Shown piece after piece: positions 32,139 to 41,412 of a stretch of DNA of 46,040 bases. The stretch is from Nitrospirota bacterium (GTDB taxonomy: Bacteria; Nitrospirota; Thermodesulfovibrionia; Thermodesulfovibrionales; Dissulfurispiraceae). Location: NCBI GenBank assembly GCA_015233365.1, contig JADFXU010000020.1, positions 1-46,040 of the forward strand, written 5' to 3'. The notes under the pieces were generated by a model that saw nothing but the letters and a program-made list of their open reading frames with translations, was not told the origin of the DNA and ran no database searches. Both the position numbers and the translations under genes were made by a program. Every line of letters starts with the position of its first letter. Positions within the stretch are counted from its first letter, which is position 1.

Positions 32139-32907
32139 AGGCTATAAATTCCTCTATCCCTGTCGAATTCTTTAACCGCTGGTAAAGGATATCGGCAAGC
32201 TTCAGCAGGTTCGTCGTATCTTCCCTGTTGTACGTCAATAACAGCTCTTTGGCTTCCGCGCTTCCTTTTTTTACCTGCTCCCATAATTTGACAGCGTCGT
32301 AGCCGTTCATGCCTTTCACAATGTCATCCCTCTCGATGCCGAACTGCGTCTCGAGCTTTTTAAGCCCCCCATTGATCTCGAGCTTCCTGGCCGCAAAACA
32401 CAGGTCGAAATGAGGAATATCAAACCGGACCCCGGGAAATGACCTCTGAAGAAAAGGGACATCAAAGGCAGCGCCGTAAAATGTTACCAGGCATTTGTAT
32501 CCTTTCAACGCGCGATTAAGGTTCTCTGCCGTTAAATTTTCTCCGCGTGTCAGAGAGCGCCATTCGTAACCGTCGTAGAGCCCGACAACCGTTACGTAGC
32601 CGCCGTGGTCGGGCTGAAAACCATTGGTCTCGATATCGAGGCAGACAGCACCGTCCTTAAAAACATCGAAAAGCCGCCAGTGCTCTCTTCGTTTCATTAT
32701 TCGGGCAAAGTATTCCGCATTCCCCATGCTGAGTTCCATCGATGCCTGGGTCAGTTGGTCATCATAGATCCTTTTCCTTTCCGGGCTTATCCCCTCTATT
32801 TCACTGCACGCGCAAAAATCGTCCCATGTAAGTATTTTCCTTTTCCATATTGTGCGCTCAAGTTTTTCTCCTATTCCGTTAAGAAGCGAGAATGTGTGCC
32901 TTATCAC
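32125..32907 (-). CDS. YprB-like ribonuclease H-fold exonuclease
   Basis: About 260 residues. The N-terminus (IRHTFSLLNGIGEKLERTIW) is the YprB-type helix-hairpin-helix lead. The exonuclease core has AVCLDIETNGF (Asp-x-Glu), VTFYGAAFDVPFL, HFDLCFAARKL, and ends with YNREDTTNLLKLADIL, the last acidic motif. Metal-dependent 3'-5' nuclease activity is likely; the natural substrate is unknown. GTG 32907 is preferred because AAGGGG lies 6 bases upstream; the frame also has TTG at 32931. It overlaps the xer gene. Confidence 0.85.
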   Translation of the reverse strand: MIRHTFSLLNGIGEKLERTIWKRKILTWDDFCACSEIEGISPERKRIYDDQLTQASMELSMGNAEYFARIMKRREHWRLFDVFKDGAVCLDIETNGFQPDHGGYVTVVGLYDGYEWRSLTRGENLTAENLNRALKGYKCLVTFYGAAFDVPFLQRSFPGVRFDIPHFDLCFAARKLEINGGLKKLETQFGIERDDIVKGMNGYDAVKLWEQVKKGSAEAKELLLTYNREDTTNLLKLADILYQRLKNSTGIEEFIACGYA

Positions 32908-33035
32908 TGCAAACCCCTTTCCAGGCCCCAAAATAATGCCCTGACAACAGGGCTTTCACGGGGCACTTTGTTAGTATTATACTCTTTATGACTGTTCGCT
33001 ACAACTTAATCGCGTCAAGCGACCAGCCTGGGGTG

Positions 33036-33680
33036 TCAAGGTATTTTTTTGGCTTTGGCGCCTGAAGAATATTCGTCCATCCTTATAGCGAGTTCCAACC
33101 AGTTGCAGTCCTGCAGCACACGGGCCTGGGTATGAATGAAACCCGTCTTGACGGCCCTGGCTTTAGTCGGTCCGTCTGTGATGCCGTAGAACGGCAGCAT
33201 CACTTCGATTGCCCGATGAGTGTATTCTTCCAGCGGCGTCAGGACGTCATTCCTCCGGGTGTAGTAAGGGTCTTCGCCCTCTGCGCAAGGCCTGGAAAAA
33301 ACATTGAACTGCCGGCACGCTATGGGGCGGACAATATGAATGGAACAGGCATTGTCAACCTGAAAAGGGCAAGGTCCGCCTTTACGATGTCCCAGCAGCT
33401 GTTTTTTTATAATACCTCGCAAAGGCTGCTCTGATTTTTCGATAAGGTGCCAGTAAATTCCAGCCATTTCCAGCGGATAAAGAGGAATGTCGCTGTGGGT
33501 ACGGCAACATGCGCCGCAGCCTTTCCCGCAGGCCAGCCTGCTTTTGAATTTCTTTTCATGCTCACGGACTGCTGCAGAGACCCCTTTATCGATAATATCG
33601 AAGGCATCACAAAGAAGTGTGAGCCACTGGAGCCGTTTTTCTTCGTCCGGAAAACCGGGGCGTTTCCGGTCTTTTACCAT
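33036..33680 (-). CDS. YkgJ-family cysteine cluster protein
   Basis: A 214-residue protein with the characteristic clustered cysteines CGKGCGACCRTH, then GPCPFQVDNACSIHIVRPIACRQF. The family is thought to bind a metal, zinc or an iron-sulfur cluster. No activity is known. It overlaps the end of the 4Fe-4S protein gene by 7 bases (33674-33680), so the two are coupled and likely act together. About 128 bases separate it from the YprB-like gene downstream. Confidence 0.85.
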   Translation of the reverse strand: MVKDRKRPGFPDEEKRLQWLTLLCDAFDIIDKGVSAAVREHEKKFKSRLACGKGCGACCRTHSDIPLYPLEMAGIYWHLIEKSEQPLRGIIKKQLLGHRKGGPCPFQVDNACSIHIVRPIACRQFNVFSRPCAEGEDPYYTRRNDVLTPLEEYTHRAIEVMLPFYGITDGPTKARAVKTGFIHTQARVLQDCNWLELAIRMDEYSSGAKAKKIP

Positions 33681-34516
33681 AACTTCGCAGCAACCGGGAC
33701 CTTGCTGCGGTCCTCAAGCCTGATTGCGTTCTTCCTGCAAACCGAGCGGCAGATCCCGCAGCCATAGCACCACCTTTGATCGATAACAGCCTTCTTGTTT
33801 GAGGCGCTATAGGTAACGGCGCCAAACTGGCATACCCGCATGCATTCCCGGCAGCCGGTACACTCTTCTGAGATGACCTCTGCAACGTACTCGGCCCGAA
33901 ACATAACAGGGACCGCGTGTGTCACAGTCGAACGCATGGCAAGACAGTCTGACCGGTCGCAGTTGCAAATTCCGCCGATAAAAGGCGTATGGAAGGTCCA
34001 GACGGTATGGCAAAGACCCTCGCGCTCATGAGAGCGAAATGCGGACATAGCTTCGTCCCTGGTGAGCGTCTCGAATCCCGATGTATCCGGTCCGTTGAAA
34101 AAACTGTTGTCGGCCCCGCGCAAAATCCCGGTAAATTTTCCACCGTCGGGCGACAGGCTTATACCATAACAGTAGCGCTTCTCCTCCCCCAGGTTGATGC
34201 GACGGCAAACGCAGGCCACACGGGTAATCGAATTAGTAAAACCGAATATCCGCTCGATATCTTCAATAGGCACTACCTGTCCAAAATGGACCTTCTTCAT
34301 CTTCCGGGCAGTTATACGCCTGAATATATCTCTGATAAACGCCGGCGCCTTCCCGAGCCGTTCGAGACCGGCGGAGCCCCTGGCAAGTGCATCAGGGTTT
34401 GAAAATTCTTCGATAAACTTACGGCGTTCAATATCGCTGAGCAAATCTTCAGAGTAATTCTTTGCCTGCAAGTACCACTTTTCGCCCTCGCCGTGTTTCA
34501 GGCAGAACTCACACAT
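33674..34516 (-). CDS. 4Fe-4S dicluster binding protein with cysteine-rich N-terminus
   Basis: A 280-residue protein. It starts MCEFCLKHGEGEKWYLQAKN, a recurring N-terminal signature of an uncharacterised family. The middle has RVACVCRRINLGEEKRYCYG and GGICNCDRSDCLAM, and the C-terminus has two ferredoxin motifs (CTGCRECMRVCQFGA and CYGCGICRSVCRKNAI) for two 4Fe-4S clusters. It is presumably cytoplasmic electron transfer or regulation in an anaerobe. The ATG at 34516 faces the divergent histidine kinase gene across about 200 bases. Confidence 0.85.
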   Translation of the reverse strand: MCEFCLKHGEGEKWYLQAKNYSEDLLSDIERRKFIEEFSNPDALARGSAGLERLGKAPAFIRDIFRRITARKMKKVHFGQVVPIEDIERIFGFTNSITRVACVCRRINLGEEKRYCYGISLSPDGGKFTGILRGADNSFFNGPDTSGFETLTRDEAMSAFRSHEREGLCHTVWTFHTPFIGGICNCDRSDCLAMRSTVTHAVPVMFRAEYVAEVISEECTGCRECMRVCQFGAVTYSASNKKAVIDQRWCYGCGICRSVCRKNAIRLEDRSKVPVAAKLW

Positions 34517-34716
34517 TCCCCGGACCTCCCAATTGATTTATACGGCCTTCACGGCCGGCCCCTCATCAGGAAAGCGGCAGTTCATAGAAAATCACAGGCC
34601 GTTGTGCTAATATAATTTTAACATACGCCTTATAATACTTTATCGCCGGGCCAGTGCTCGCCAGCCGTTTTAGTGCCGGAGTATTGCCCGATGCCGCATC
34701 ATTGACGCGAGGAGGA

Positions 34717-36828
34717 TTGCCTACGAAGTCTCGGCTTAACAGGTTCTTTTTCTTCCCTGTGATTATTTTTTTGTTGTCGGTCATCGCTATCGCAGTTGTG
34801 GGGTTGCGTTACTATACTGATCGAAAAGCAGCCATAAAAAAAGAGAAACAGACCGAACTGCTGGCAATTGCCGATTTGAAGGTCAACCAGATCGAAAACT
34901 GGTATAACGGACAACTATCGGATTCGCATATTATAATGCATGACTCGTTTGCCGTCTCAAGTATTCGCAAGTGGCTGGCAAACGAAAATCAGGCAAAGCT
35001 CAGGCAGGACATCTTCAATTTTTTGGCGTTGATAAAGAATAGCGGCGACTTTTACAGCGTTTCCCTTCTTGATTTAAACGGAAATATTCGATTGTCTTCT
35101 TATGATGAGCCTTCACTTTTCGATGATTATGAAAAGAAATATGTCAATGATGCATTGTCAACGCGAAAAGTGATTTTTTCCGACTTGCACATGGCTGCCA
35201 CTTCGGGGCTGATTCATCTCGATATATATGTGCCTCTCATGTCGGGACAAGAAGGCATTAATGTTCCCGTCGGTGCCGTCTTGCTCCAAACCAATCCAAA
35301 CAGTAATCTATATCCTCTGGTCCAGTCATGGCCTACCCCGAGTCCCACGGCTGAGACCCTCCTGGTCCGGCGTGAAGGCGATCAGGTGATCTATCTGAAT
35401 GAACTTCGCCACCGAAAGGGAACAGCCTTAAGGCTGACTTTCCCATTAAGCAGTCGTAACCTTCCAGCGGCAATGGCGGCAAGAGGGGAAACCGGCGTTA
35501 CGGAAGGAATTGATTATCGCGGGGTCAAGGTCATCGCAGCATTAAGGGAAGTGCACGGATTGCACTGGATGATGATCTCAAAGGTTGATGAAGCGGAACT
35601 CTATGCGCCGATTCAACGGCGTTTATGGGTAGTGTCGCTTATTATTATGGCATTTACTGTAGCGGCCGGAACAGGGATAGGATTGTTCTGGTACAAACAG
35701 AGCACCGATTACTACATTGAACAGTATGCATTGGAGAAGAAGTTTGAAGACGTCATGTCCTCTCTCGCAGAAGGCATTATGGTTACAAACGAAGCCGGCC
35801 ACTGTACCTTTATCAACGCCGAGGCGGAACGTCTCCTCGGATGGACAAGCGAAGAACTGGCCGGCCGGGTCGTGCATGATCTGACCCATTATCGCAGCAA
35901 AAGCGGAGACCCGTTAACTTTGGAAGAATGCCCTATTCACAAAGTATTTGAGACAGGCGAGAGATATTTTTCGCAGAAAGAGGTTTTTGTAAGAAAGGAC
36001 GGAAACTCCTTCCCTGTGGCTGTGCTTGCCAGTCCTGTTACAGAAGACGGTAAAACAGTCGCCACGGTCGTATCATTCAGAGACATCACAGCTGAGAAGC
36101 AACTGGAAGAGGAACTTCTTAAGGCCCAAAAACTCGAATCGGTCGGAATTCTGGCCGGCGGAATCGCCCATGATTACAACAATCTGCTGCAGGGAATAGT
36201 CGGGTATATAGGACTTGCGAAATCATATGCCGGAGAAGGCAAGATGAAAGAAATGCTCGAAAAAGCGGAAAGGGCCTTAAACAGCGCCAGAGAACTCAGT
36301 TTCCGGCTTCTGACGTTTTCCAAAGGAGGGGAGCCGGTAATGAGAGTGATCGACATGTCCAAACTCATCGAAGAAACAGCGAGCATGGCAATATGCGATT
36401 TGCATGTGATATGTGACTTTCGTATGCCTGACGACCTTCACCCTGTGGAAGGGGATGAAGGGCAGCTATATCAAGTTATACGAAACATAAGCATGAACTC
36501 AAAGGAAGCCATGCCGAACGGCGGAAAGCTCACATATGCCGCAGAAAACGTCACAATCGGGGAAGACAGCAACATCGCCCTGAATAAAGGAGAATACGTG
36601 AGGGTTTCGATCAGTGATACGGGGACCGGTATAGCCGCGGAACATCTGACAAAGATCTTCGATCCATATTTTACCACCAAAGAGATGGGGAGCGAGAAAG
36701 GAACAGGACTCGGCCTCTCGGTCTGTTATTCAATTATCAGGAAGCACAAAGGGCTGATTACAGTTGAATCCACGAAAGGGGTCGGGACAACCTTTCACAC
36801 TTATCTTCCGGCCCATATCAATAAGTAA
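34717..36828 (+). CDS. Membrane histidine kinase with extracytoplasmic sensor, PAS and HisKA
   Basis: About 703 residues. A first transmembrane helix (FPVIIFLLSVIAIAVVGL), an extracytoplasmic dCache-like sensor of about 270 residues (YSVSLLDLNGNIRLSSYDEP, VPLMSGQEGINVPVGAVLL), a second helix (VVSLIIMAFTVAAGTGIGLF), a PAS domain, the H box (GGIAHDYNNLLQGIVGYIGL) and an HATPase (RNISMNSKEAMPNGG, ISDTGTGIA, FDPYFTTK, GTGLGLSVCY). The start is uncertain: TTG 34717 has GAGGAGG very close, while GTG 34654 would add 21 residues. No response regulator gene is adjacent. The PAS closely resembles that of the binding-protein fusion at 41413. Confidence 0.88.
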   Translation: MPTKSRLNRFFFFPVIIFLLSVIAIAVVGLRYYTDRKAAIKKEKQTELLAIADLKVNQIENWYNGQLSDSHIIMHDSFAVSSIRKWLANENQAKLRQDIFNFLALIKNSGDFYSVSLLDLNGNIRLSSYDEPSLFDDYEKKYVNDALSTRKVIFSDLHMAATSGLIHLDIYVPLMSGQEGINVPVGAVLLQTNPNSNLYPLVQSWPTPSPTAETLLVRREGDQVIYLNELRHRKGTALRLTFPLSSRNLPAAMAARGETGVTEGIDYRGVKVIAALREVHGLHWMMISKVDEAELYAPIQRRLWVVSLIIMAFTVAAGTGIGLFWYKQSTDYYIEQYALEKKFEDVMSSLAEGIMVTNEAGHCTFINAEAERLLGWTSEELAGRVVHDLTHYRSKSGDPLTLEECPIHKVFETGERYFSQKEVFVRKDGNSFPVAVLASPVTEDGKTVATVVSFRDITAEKQLEEELLKAQKLESVGILAGGIAHDYNNLLQGIVGYIGLAKSYAGEGKMKEMLEKAERALNSARELSFRLLTFSKGGEPVMRVIDMSKLIEETASMAICDLHVICDFRMPDDLHPVEGDEGQLYQVIRNISMNSKEAMPNGGKLTYAAENVTIGEDSNIALNKGEYVRVSISDTGTGIAAEHLTKIFDPYFTTKEMGSEKGTGLGLSVCYSIIRKHKGLITVESTKGVGTTFHTYLPAHINK

Positions 36829-36882
36829 CAATTGATTCCTGAACACTGCACCTGACATCATCCGCCTGTTTTAGGTACACTA

Positions 36883-37045
36883 AGTACTTCAGTTCATAAA
36901 TACGGTGTCGCACCGAGAGCGTCGATGCGCCGCGCCAGCGAGGCGCAGGACTGAGGCGTACTGTATGGTACGTCGAAGGAGTGCAACGAAGCTGGAGAGG
37001 ATGTAGCGGCGCTCGAATGCAACCGTATTTATGAATTGAAGTACT
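36883..37045. repeat. 163-bp element with 24-bp terminal inverted repeats
   Basis: Arms at 36883-36906 and 37022-37045 are reverse complements with one mismatch. The GC-rich interior has smaller hairpins (TGCGCC/GGCGCA; GTAC/GTAC). It ends 7 bases before the truA ATG. Part of it recurs at 14395-14434. It carries no open frame and fits a MITE-like or REP-like element. Confidence 0.8.
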
Positions 37046-37052
37046 AAACACT

Positions 37053-37820
37053 ATGAGAAATATAAAACTGGTCATTCAGTATGACGGAACACGCTACCTC
37101 GGCTGGCAAATCCAGCGTGAAGGCCCGACCGTGCAGGGAATGCTGCAGGAACGAATTGCTAAAATAACCGGCGAACAGGTTTCCGTTATTGCGGCAGGGA
37201 GGACTGATGCCGGGGTGCATGCGCTCGCACAGACTGCTTCATTTAAAACAGAGTCGGCACTTCCAGCCGGCACTGTAATGGCTGCGCTCAACGCGCTGCT
37301 CCCCGAAGATATAAGAATCATGGGAACCTGTGATATGGATGCGGCATTCCATCCGCGCTATGACGCAAGAGGAAAGGTCTATTTTTATATCATCGCCAAT
37401 ATGCCGGTAGTGTCGCCTTTTCTCTGCAATTATGTATGGAAGATTCCTCAGAATCTCGATTTTGACGGCATGTGCGCAGCCGTAAGCCTCCTGCAGGGGA
37501 CCCATGACTTTACTTCATTCAGGGCGAGCGGTTGCGGGGCCAAAAGTCCGACAAGAACAATCACGCGCTGCTCCGTTGAGAGGATCGCTGTTATCGATTT
37601 CATGACAGAGGGACTGAGCGGAAACTTTCTGAAGCTGCGGATTGAAGGAGACGCTTTTTTGAGACATATGGTCCGGAATATTGCAGGGACTATCGTCGAA
37701 GTCGGGAAAGGGAAAATGCCGTCCGACATGGTTTTAGAACTCATCAAAGCCCGAGACCGAAGGCTTGCCGGCCCTACAGCACCGGCAAAAGGTCTCTTCC
37801 TGGAAAGGATCAACTACTGA
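37053..37820 (+). CDS. truA: tRNA pseudouridine(38-40) synthase
   Basis: A 255-residue enzyme: LVIQYDGTRYLGWQIQ, the catalytic AGRTDAGVHALAQ (Asp nucleophile), FHPRYDARGKVYFYII, FTSFRASG and FLRHMVRNIAGTIVEVG. It modifies the anticodon arm of many tRNAs. No Shine-Dalgarno sequence precedes the ATG, because the inverted-repeat element ends 7 bases before it. Expression must therefore depend on a promoter in or beyond the element. It ends 5 bases before the convergent DksA-like gene. Confidence 0.93.
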   Translation: MRNIKLVIQYDGTRYLGWQIQREGPTVQGMLQERIAKITGEQVSVIAAGRTDAGVHALAQTASFKTESALPAGTVMAALNALLPEDIRIMGTCDMDAAFHPRYDARGKVYFYIIANMPVVSPFLCNYVWKIPQNLDFDGMCAAVSLLQGTHDFTSFRASGCGAKSPTRTITRCSVERIAVIDFMTEGLSGNFLKLRIEGDAFLRHMVRNIAGTIVEVGKGKMPSDMVLELIKARDRRLAGPTAPAKGLFLERINY

Positions 37821-37825
37821 AGCTG

Positions 37826-38284
37826 CTACTCTTCCCGTTCGATCTTTTCCATGATTTCTTTCTTTTCCTGGTCATCCCGGCAATAAATAGCAAAAGGCAT
37901 TATTTTCAGCCGTTCTTCACTGATCTCTTCGCCGCACTCTTCGCATAAACCGTACGTGCCCTCCTCAAGTTTCCGGATAGCGGTATCGATCTTGATAAGT
38001 GTCTCTCTATGAGTGCTGAGCTGTTTCAGGCTGATGTCCTCGGCCAGATCGACAACGGACAAGTCGCCGTCATCCATTACAGTATCGACAAGCTGTTTAT
38101 TTTCGCCGGATTTGAACTTCTTTATCTCGCTCTTCGCCTCTCTGATTATTTCCTCTCTCTTTTGGATCAATACTTTCCTTAGCCGTTCTTTGCGGGAACT
38201 CTCATCTTCGGCAGTTTTCTTCGAGATCTTTCGAGGCTTTTCTTCTGACGTTTTCTTTATCTTTCCTTTTGCCTTATCCGGCAT
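37826..38284 (-). CDS. TraR/DksA-family zinc finger protein
   Basis: About 152 residues. A Lys-rich N-terminus (KAKGKIKKTSEEKPRKISKK) is followed by a coiled-coil with an acidic tip (MDDGDLSVVDLAEDIS) and the zinc finger CEECGEEI...YCRDDQE. The fourth zinc ligand is Asp138 rather than Cys, giving C114, C117, C135 and D138. DksA proteins bind RNA polymerase through its secondary channel. AGGAGG precedes ATG 38284; the frame is open to 38368 but without a ribosome site. Confidence 0.88.
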   Translation of the reverse strand: MPDKAKGKIKKTSEEKPRKISKKTAEDESSRKERLRKVLIQKREEIIREAKSEIKKFKSGENKQLVDTVMDDGDLSVVDLAEDISLKQLSTHRETLIKIDTAIRKLEEGTYGLCEECGEEISEERLKIMPFAIYCRDDQEKKEIMEKIEREE

Positions 38285-38315
38285 AATTCCTCCTTCCCCG
38301 TTTCTTGAAAATCTT

Positions 38316-38390
38316 AAATGTTGAACGCTAAATGTTGGATTAATGAATAGGCCTCCATAATTCAACATTCAAAATTCAACATTCAAAATT
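38316..38390. repeat. TTGAATG-type repeat, second copy
   Basis: AATGTTGAACGCTAAATGTT is opposed by ATTCAACATTCAAAATTCAA across GC-containing spacer. It is a looser version of the hairpin at 31131-31203 and lies between the DksA-like gene and the 45-residue gene. Confidence 0.6.
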
Positions 38391-38401
38391 ATTCGTTCAA
38401 G

Positions 38402-38539
38402 TTACTTTTCAGAGGGAGCTTCTTCTTTAAATATTTCAACAATGCTCCTCACCTTAATGCCGGCCTGTTCCAGCGCCTTCTGCACATCGGTCAGCTTAGC
38501 ATCGGTCACTTTGACGATATAATTGTTGTTCACAGCCAT
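38402..38539 (-). CDS. Small 45-residue protein after frr
   Basis: A 45-residue protein starting MAVNNNYIVKVTDAKLTDVQ and ending EIFKEEAPSEK. A strand, a helix (DVQKALEQAGI) and a strand (VRSIVEIF) give a simple beta-alpha-beta pattern. GGAGGT overlaps the frr stop and is well placed before ATG 38539. It begins one base after frr ends, so it belongs to the ribosomal operon. I do not recognise a family. An upstream start at 38599 lies within frr and is unlikely. Confidence 0.7.
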   Translation of the reverse strand: MAVNNNYIVKVTDAKLTDVQKALEQAGIKVRSIVEIFKEEAPSEK

Positions 38540-38540
38540 T

Positions 38541-39095
38541 TCAGACCTCCATGATCTCTTTTTCTTTATGGCTAAGGACATCATCCACTTTAGCGACAAA
38601 CGAATCTGTGATCTTCTGTACCTCCTCCTGGAACTTTTTTACATCATCCTCGCTCAAGTGCTCTTCTTTCTCCGTCTTCTTCACTTCATCTATTATATCC
38701 CTGCGTATGTTCCGCACCGCGATTTTGGCCTCTTCTGCCCTTTTCCGCACTACTTTGACCAGCTGTTTTCTTCTTTCCTCCGTCAGGGCCGGTATATTCA
38801 ACCGTATGGTTTTGCCGTCATTTCCCGGAGTGAGTCCCAGATCGGATTTGAGAATGGATTTTTCTATATCAGGAATAAGCTTCTGGTCCCAGGGCTGGAT
38901 GGTTATCTGTTTGCTATCAGGCGTCCCAAGTGTGGCGACCTGGCTTATCGGAGTTTGAGTGCCGTAATAATCGATAGAGATTCCATCGAGCAACGAAAGG
39001 GACGCTCTTCCCGTCCTTATTGAAACAAGTTCCTTTTTCAGTGTCTCCACAGCCCCGCTCATTCTGTCGTTAGTCTTTTTTTTAATGTCCTGCAT
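38541..39095 (-). CDS. frr: Ribosome recycling factor
   Basis: A 184-residue protein of normal RRF length: [24 protein letters not shown]-region variant [19 protein letters not shown], and [20 protein letters not shown], then [18 protein letters not shown]. It splits post-termination ribosomes with EF-G. It is the fourth gene of the rpsB-tsf-pyrH-frr operon, 10 bases after pyrH. Confidence 0.96.
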   Translation of the reverse strand: MQDIKKKTNDRMSGAVETLKKELVSIRTGRASLSLLDGISIDYYGTQTPISQVATLGTPDSKQITIQPWDQKLIPDIEKSILKSDLGLTPGNDGKTIRLNIPALTEERRKQLVKVVRKRAEEAKIAVRNIRRDIIDEVKKTEKEEHLSEDDVKKFQEEVQKITDSFVAKVDDVLSHKEKEIMEV

Positions 39096-39105
39096 CTTCC
39101 ACCTC

Positions 39106-39867
39106 TCAACCCGTCTTTAAGCCTGCCTCGCCGGAAACCATAGTACCTATCTTTTTTCCGCTAATCAGGTTTTTTATATTATCCGCCTTTTTCAAATCAA
39201 AGACAATAATCGGAAGGTTATTGTCCATGCAGAGGGTAATTGCAGTAGAATCCATAACCTTCAGGCTATATTTCAGTACATCCTGATACGATATTCTATC
39301 GTATTTTTTTGCGTCCGGGTCTTTCATCGGATCTGCGGTATAGACACCGTCAACTTTGGTGCCTTTGAGGATAATCTCCGCCCCGATCTCCATTGCCCTG
39401 AGTGCCGCAGCCGTATCAGTGGTAAAATAGGGGTTCCCGGTCCCTGCGGCAAATATGACCACCCTGCCTTTTTCCAGATGGCGAATGGCCCTTCTCCTTA
39501 TATACTGCTCCGCCAACGCTCTCATTTCAATAGCTGACTGGACCCTGGTCTGCATTCCAAGCCGCTCGAGCGCGTTCTGAAGTGCAAGGGCGTTGATTAC
39601 TGTTGCAAGCATGCCCATATAATCCGCTGACGCCCTTTCCATCCCTTTGACCGACGCCTCAACACCCCTGAAAATATTGCCGCCGCCTATGACAACGGCA
39701 ATTTGTATTCCCAGATCAGCAACCTTCTTGATTTCAAAGGCCATGAACTCAACGGTGGCGGGGTCTATCCCATATCCGCGGTCGCCCATAAGCGCCTCCC
39801 CGCTGACCTTCAGCAAGACTCTCTTATATCCTTTGGTAAGAGACGGTTTTCCCGGTTTAACTTTCAC
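39106..39867 (-). CDS. pyrH: Uridylate kinase (UMP kinase)
   Basis: About 253 residues. [69 protein letters not shown] and [18 protein letters not shown] are standard for bacterial UMP kinase. It makes UDP from UMP. GTG 39867 is selected (GGGAG upstream, N-terminus as usual), which makes it overlap tsf by 11 bases; TTG starts further upstream are possible. Confidence 0.95.
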   Translation of the reverse strand: MKVKPGKPSLTKGYKRVLLKVSGEALMGDRGYGIDPATVEFMAFEIKKVADLGIQIAVVIGGGNIFRGVEASVKGMERASADYMGMLATVINALALQNALERLGMQTRVQSAIEMRALAEQYIRRRAIRHLEKGRVVIFAAGTGNPYFTTDTAAALRAMEIGAEIILKGTKVDGVYTADPMKDPDAKKYDRISYQDVLKYSLKVMDSTAITLCMDNNLPIIVFDLKKADNIKNLISGKKIGTMVSGEAGLKTG

Positions 39868-40462
39868 AGGTGCTTTTTTCTCCCAACTGAAAGCGCGCAA
39901 ACCTTCTAAAAACAATATTCTCTCCCAGCTTCGCTATCTTCTCAGTTATAAGGTCCTTTATTTTCTGCTTGCCCGCCGGGTCTTTTATGAATACCTGGTC
40001 CAGAAGGCAGGTATCGGTGTAAAACTTCTCAAGTTTGCCCTCAAGAATCTTTTCAACAACCTGCGGGGGCTTATTGGCTACCTGGGCCCGGTAAATGTCC
40101 TTCTCCCGCCCGATGACCTCGCCGGGCACATCCTCTCTCGACACATATGCAGGATTGGCGGCAGCAATATGCATGGCGATATCCTTGACAAGGCCCCTGA
40201 AATCATCGGTCCGGGCAACGAAATCGGTCTCGCAATTGACCTCAACCATAACTCCGATCTTGTCCATATGTATATAAGAGCCGATAAGGCCTTCCGATGC
40301 CGATCTAGCAGACTTCTTTGCAGCAGTTGCAAGTCCTTTTTGCCTGAGCAAGTCAATTGCTTTTTCCATATCGCCGCTGCTATCGGAGAGTACCCGTTTG
40401 CAATCCATAAGTCCCGCCCCTGTTTTTTCCCGCAATTCCTTTACCATTTCCGCCGTAATCAT
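39857..40462 (-). CDS. tsf: Elongation factor Ts
   Basis: A 201-residue factor: [39 protein letters not shown] and the TDFVAR motif ([11 protein letters not shown]), then a single shortened core and the coiled region. The length is that of the short EF-Ts type rather than the longer E. coli type. It exchanges GDP on EF-Tu. It overlaps rpsB by four bases and pyrH by eleven. Confidence 0.96.
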   Translation of the reverse strand: MITAEMVKELREKTGAGLMDCKRVLSDSSGDMEKAIDLLRQKGLATAAKKSARSASEGLIGSYIHMDKIGVMVEVNCETDFVARTDDFRGLVKDIAMHIAAANPAYVSREDVPGEVIGREKDIYRAQVANKPPQVVEKILEGKLEKFYTDTCLLDQVFIKDPAGKQKIKDLITEKIAKLGENIVFRRFARFQLGEKSTCES

Positions 40463-41229
40463 TCTGCAGCTACCCCCTTGCCCTCATCGGCAGCAATTTT
40501 TGCGCCTATCTCCTCCTGGGCGGCCTTATCTTCCTTCGCTTTTTCAAGCTCGCTCTTGCTTTCCAGAATAGCGTTGGCCATCTTGGAAGAAATGAGTTTT
40601 ATTGCGCGTATCGCATCGTCGTTACCGGGGACCACATAATCTATTTCGTCAGGGTCGCAATTCGTGTCAACAACGGCAACTATAGGTATGGAAAGTCTTT
40701 TGGCCTCCGCGACGGCGATTCTCTCTTTTCTTGGATCTATGATAAAAAGCGCCCCCGGCAGTGACGGGATCTCTTTTATACCGCAAAGGTTCTTTTCCAG
40801 GTTTGTCCTCTCCTTTTCGAGCATTGAGACCTCTTTTTTCTTCAGGACATTATAAGTGCCGTCTTCCTTCATAGCGTCGATCTTTTTCAACCGCTCGATA
40901 CTCTTCCTGACAGTGGTAAAATTGGTCAACATGCCTCCAAGCCAGCGGTTGTTAACGTAAAATGCACCGGCCCTCCTGGCCTCTTCCGAAATCGAATCCT
41001 GCGCCTGCTTCTTGGTGCCGACAAAAAGTACCGGCGCCCCGGTAGCCGCCACGCTTTTGACAAAGTTGTATGCCTCTACCAGCCCTTTAAGCGTCTTCTG
41101 GAGGTCCACAATGTGGATCCCGTTTCTCTCCCCGAAAATAAACTTTTTCATCTTCGGGTTCCATCGCTTCACCTGATGGCCGAAATGGACACCGGCTTCC
41201 AACAGTTCCTTCATAGTTACGATACTCAT
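40459..41229 (-). CDS. rpsB: 30S ribosomal protein S2
   Basis: A 256-residue protein: [67 protein letters not shown] and [20 protein letters not shown] are all standard for uS2. The C-terminal tail is charged and rich in Lys, Glu and Ala. AGGAGG is upstream of ATG 41229. It leads the translation operon. Confidence 0.97.
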   Translation of the reverse strand: MSIVTMKELLEAGVHFGHQVKRWNPKMKKFIFGERNGIHIVDLQKTLKGLVEAYNFVKSVAATGAPVLFVGTKKQAQDSISEEARRAGAFYVNNRWLGGMLTNFTTVRKSIERLKKIDAMKEDGTYNVLKKKEVSMLEKERTNLEKNLCGIKEIPSLPGALFIIDPRKERIAVAEAKRLSIPIVAVVDTNCDPDEIDYVVPGNDDAIRAIKLISSKMANAILESKSELEKAKEDKAAQEEIGAKIAADEGKGVAAE

Positions 41230-41412
41230 AGTTCCTCCTACGGTTTTTCCTCCGCCTTATCTTCATTAACTCATTGGATCAAAAGAATCTTTTGAACCGC
41301 AGAGACCATCAGAAGATCTTTACCGGCGTGTGTTTTGAATATAGAATTTAGCACATATAATAGTTATTTATCAAGGTGTAGGCAGATCAGCGTAACGCTG
41401 CCCTTTTCCCGC
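41230..41412 (-). promoter_or_regulatory. rpsB leader with palindrome and candidate promoter
   Basis: On the minus strand TTGATA (41374-41369) with TAAATT (41350-41345) at 18 bases is a modest promoter candidate. A palindrome TCAAAAGA-A-TCTTTTGA lies at 41279-41295 within the leader, which is over 100 bases long. Autogenous control by S2 is common for rpsB, but I could not assign a known leader motif. Confidence 0.35.

Noticed and set aside
39647..40639. Plus-strand open frame of 330 codons
   Set aside because: It is antisense to pyrH, tsf and rpsB, which are certain.
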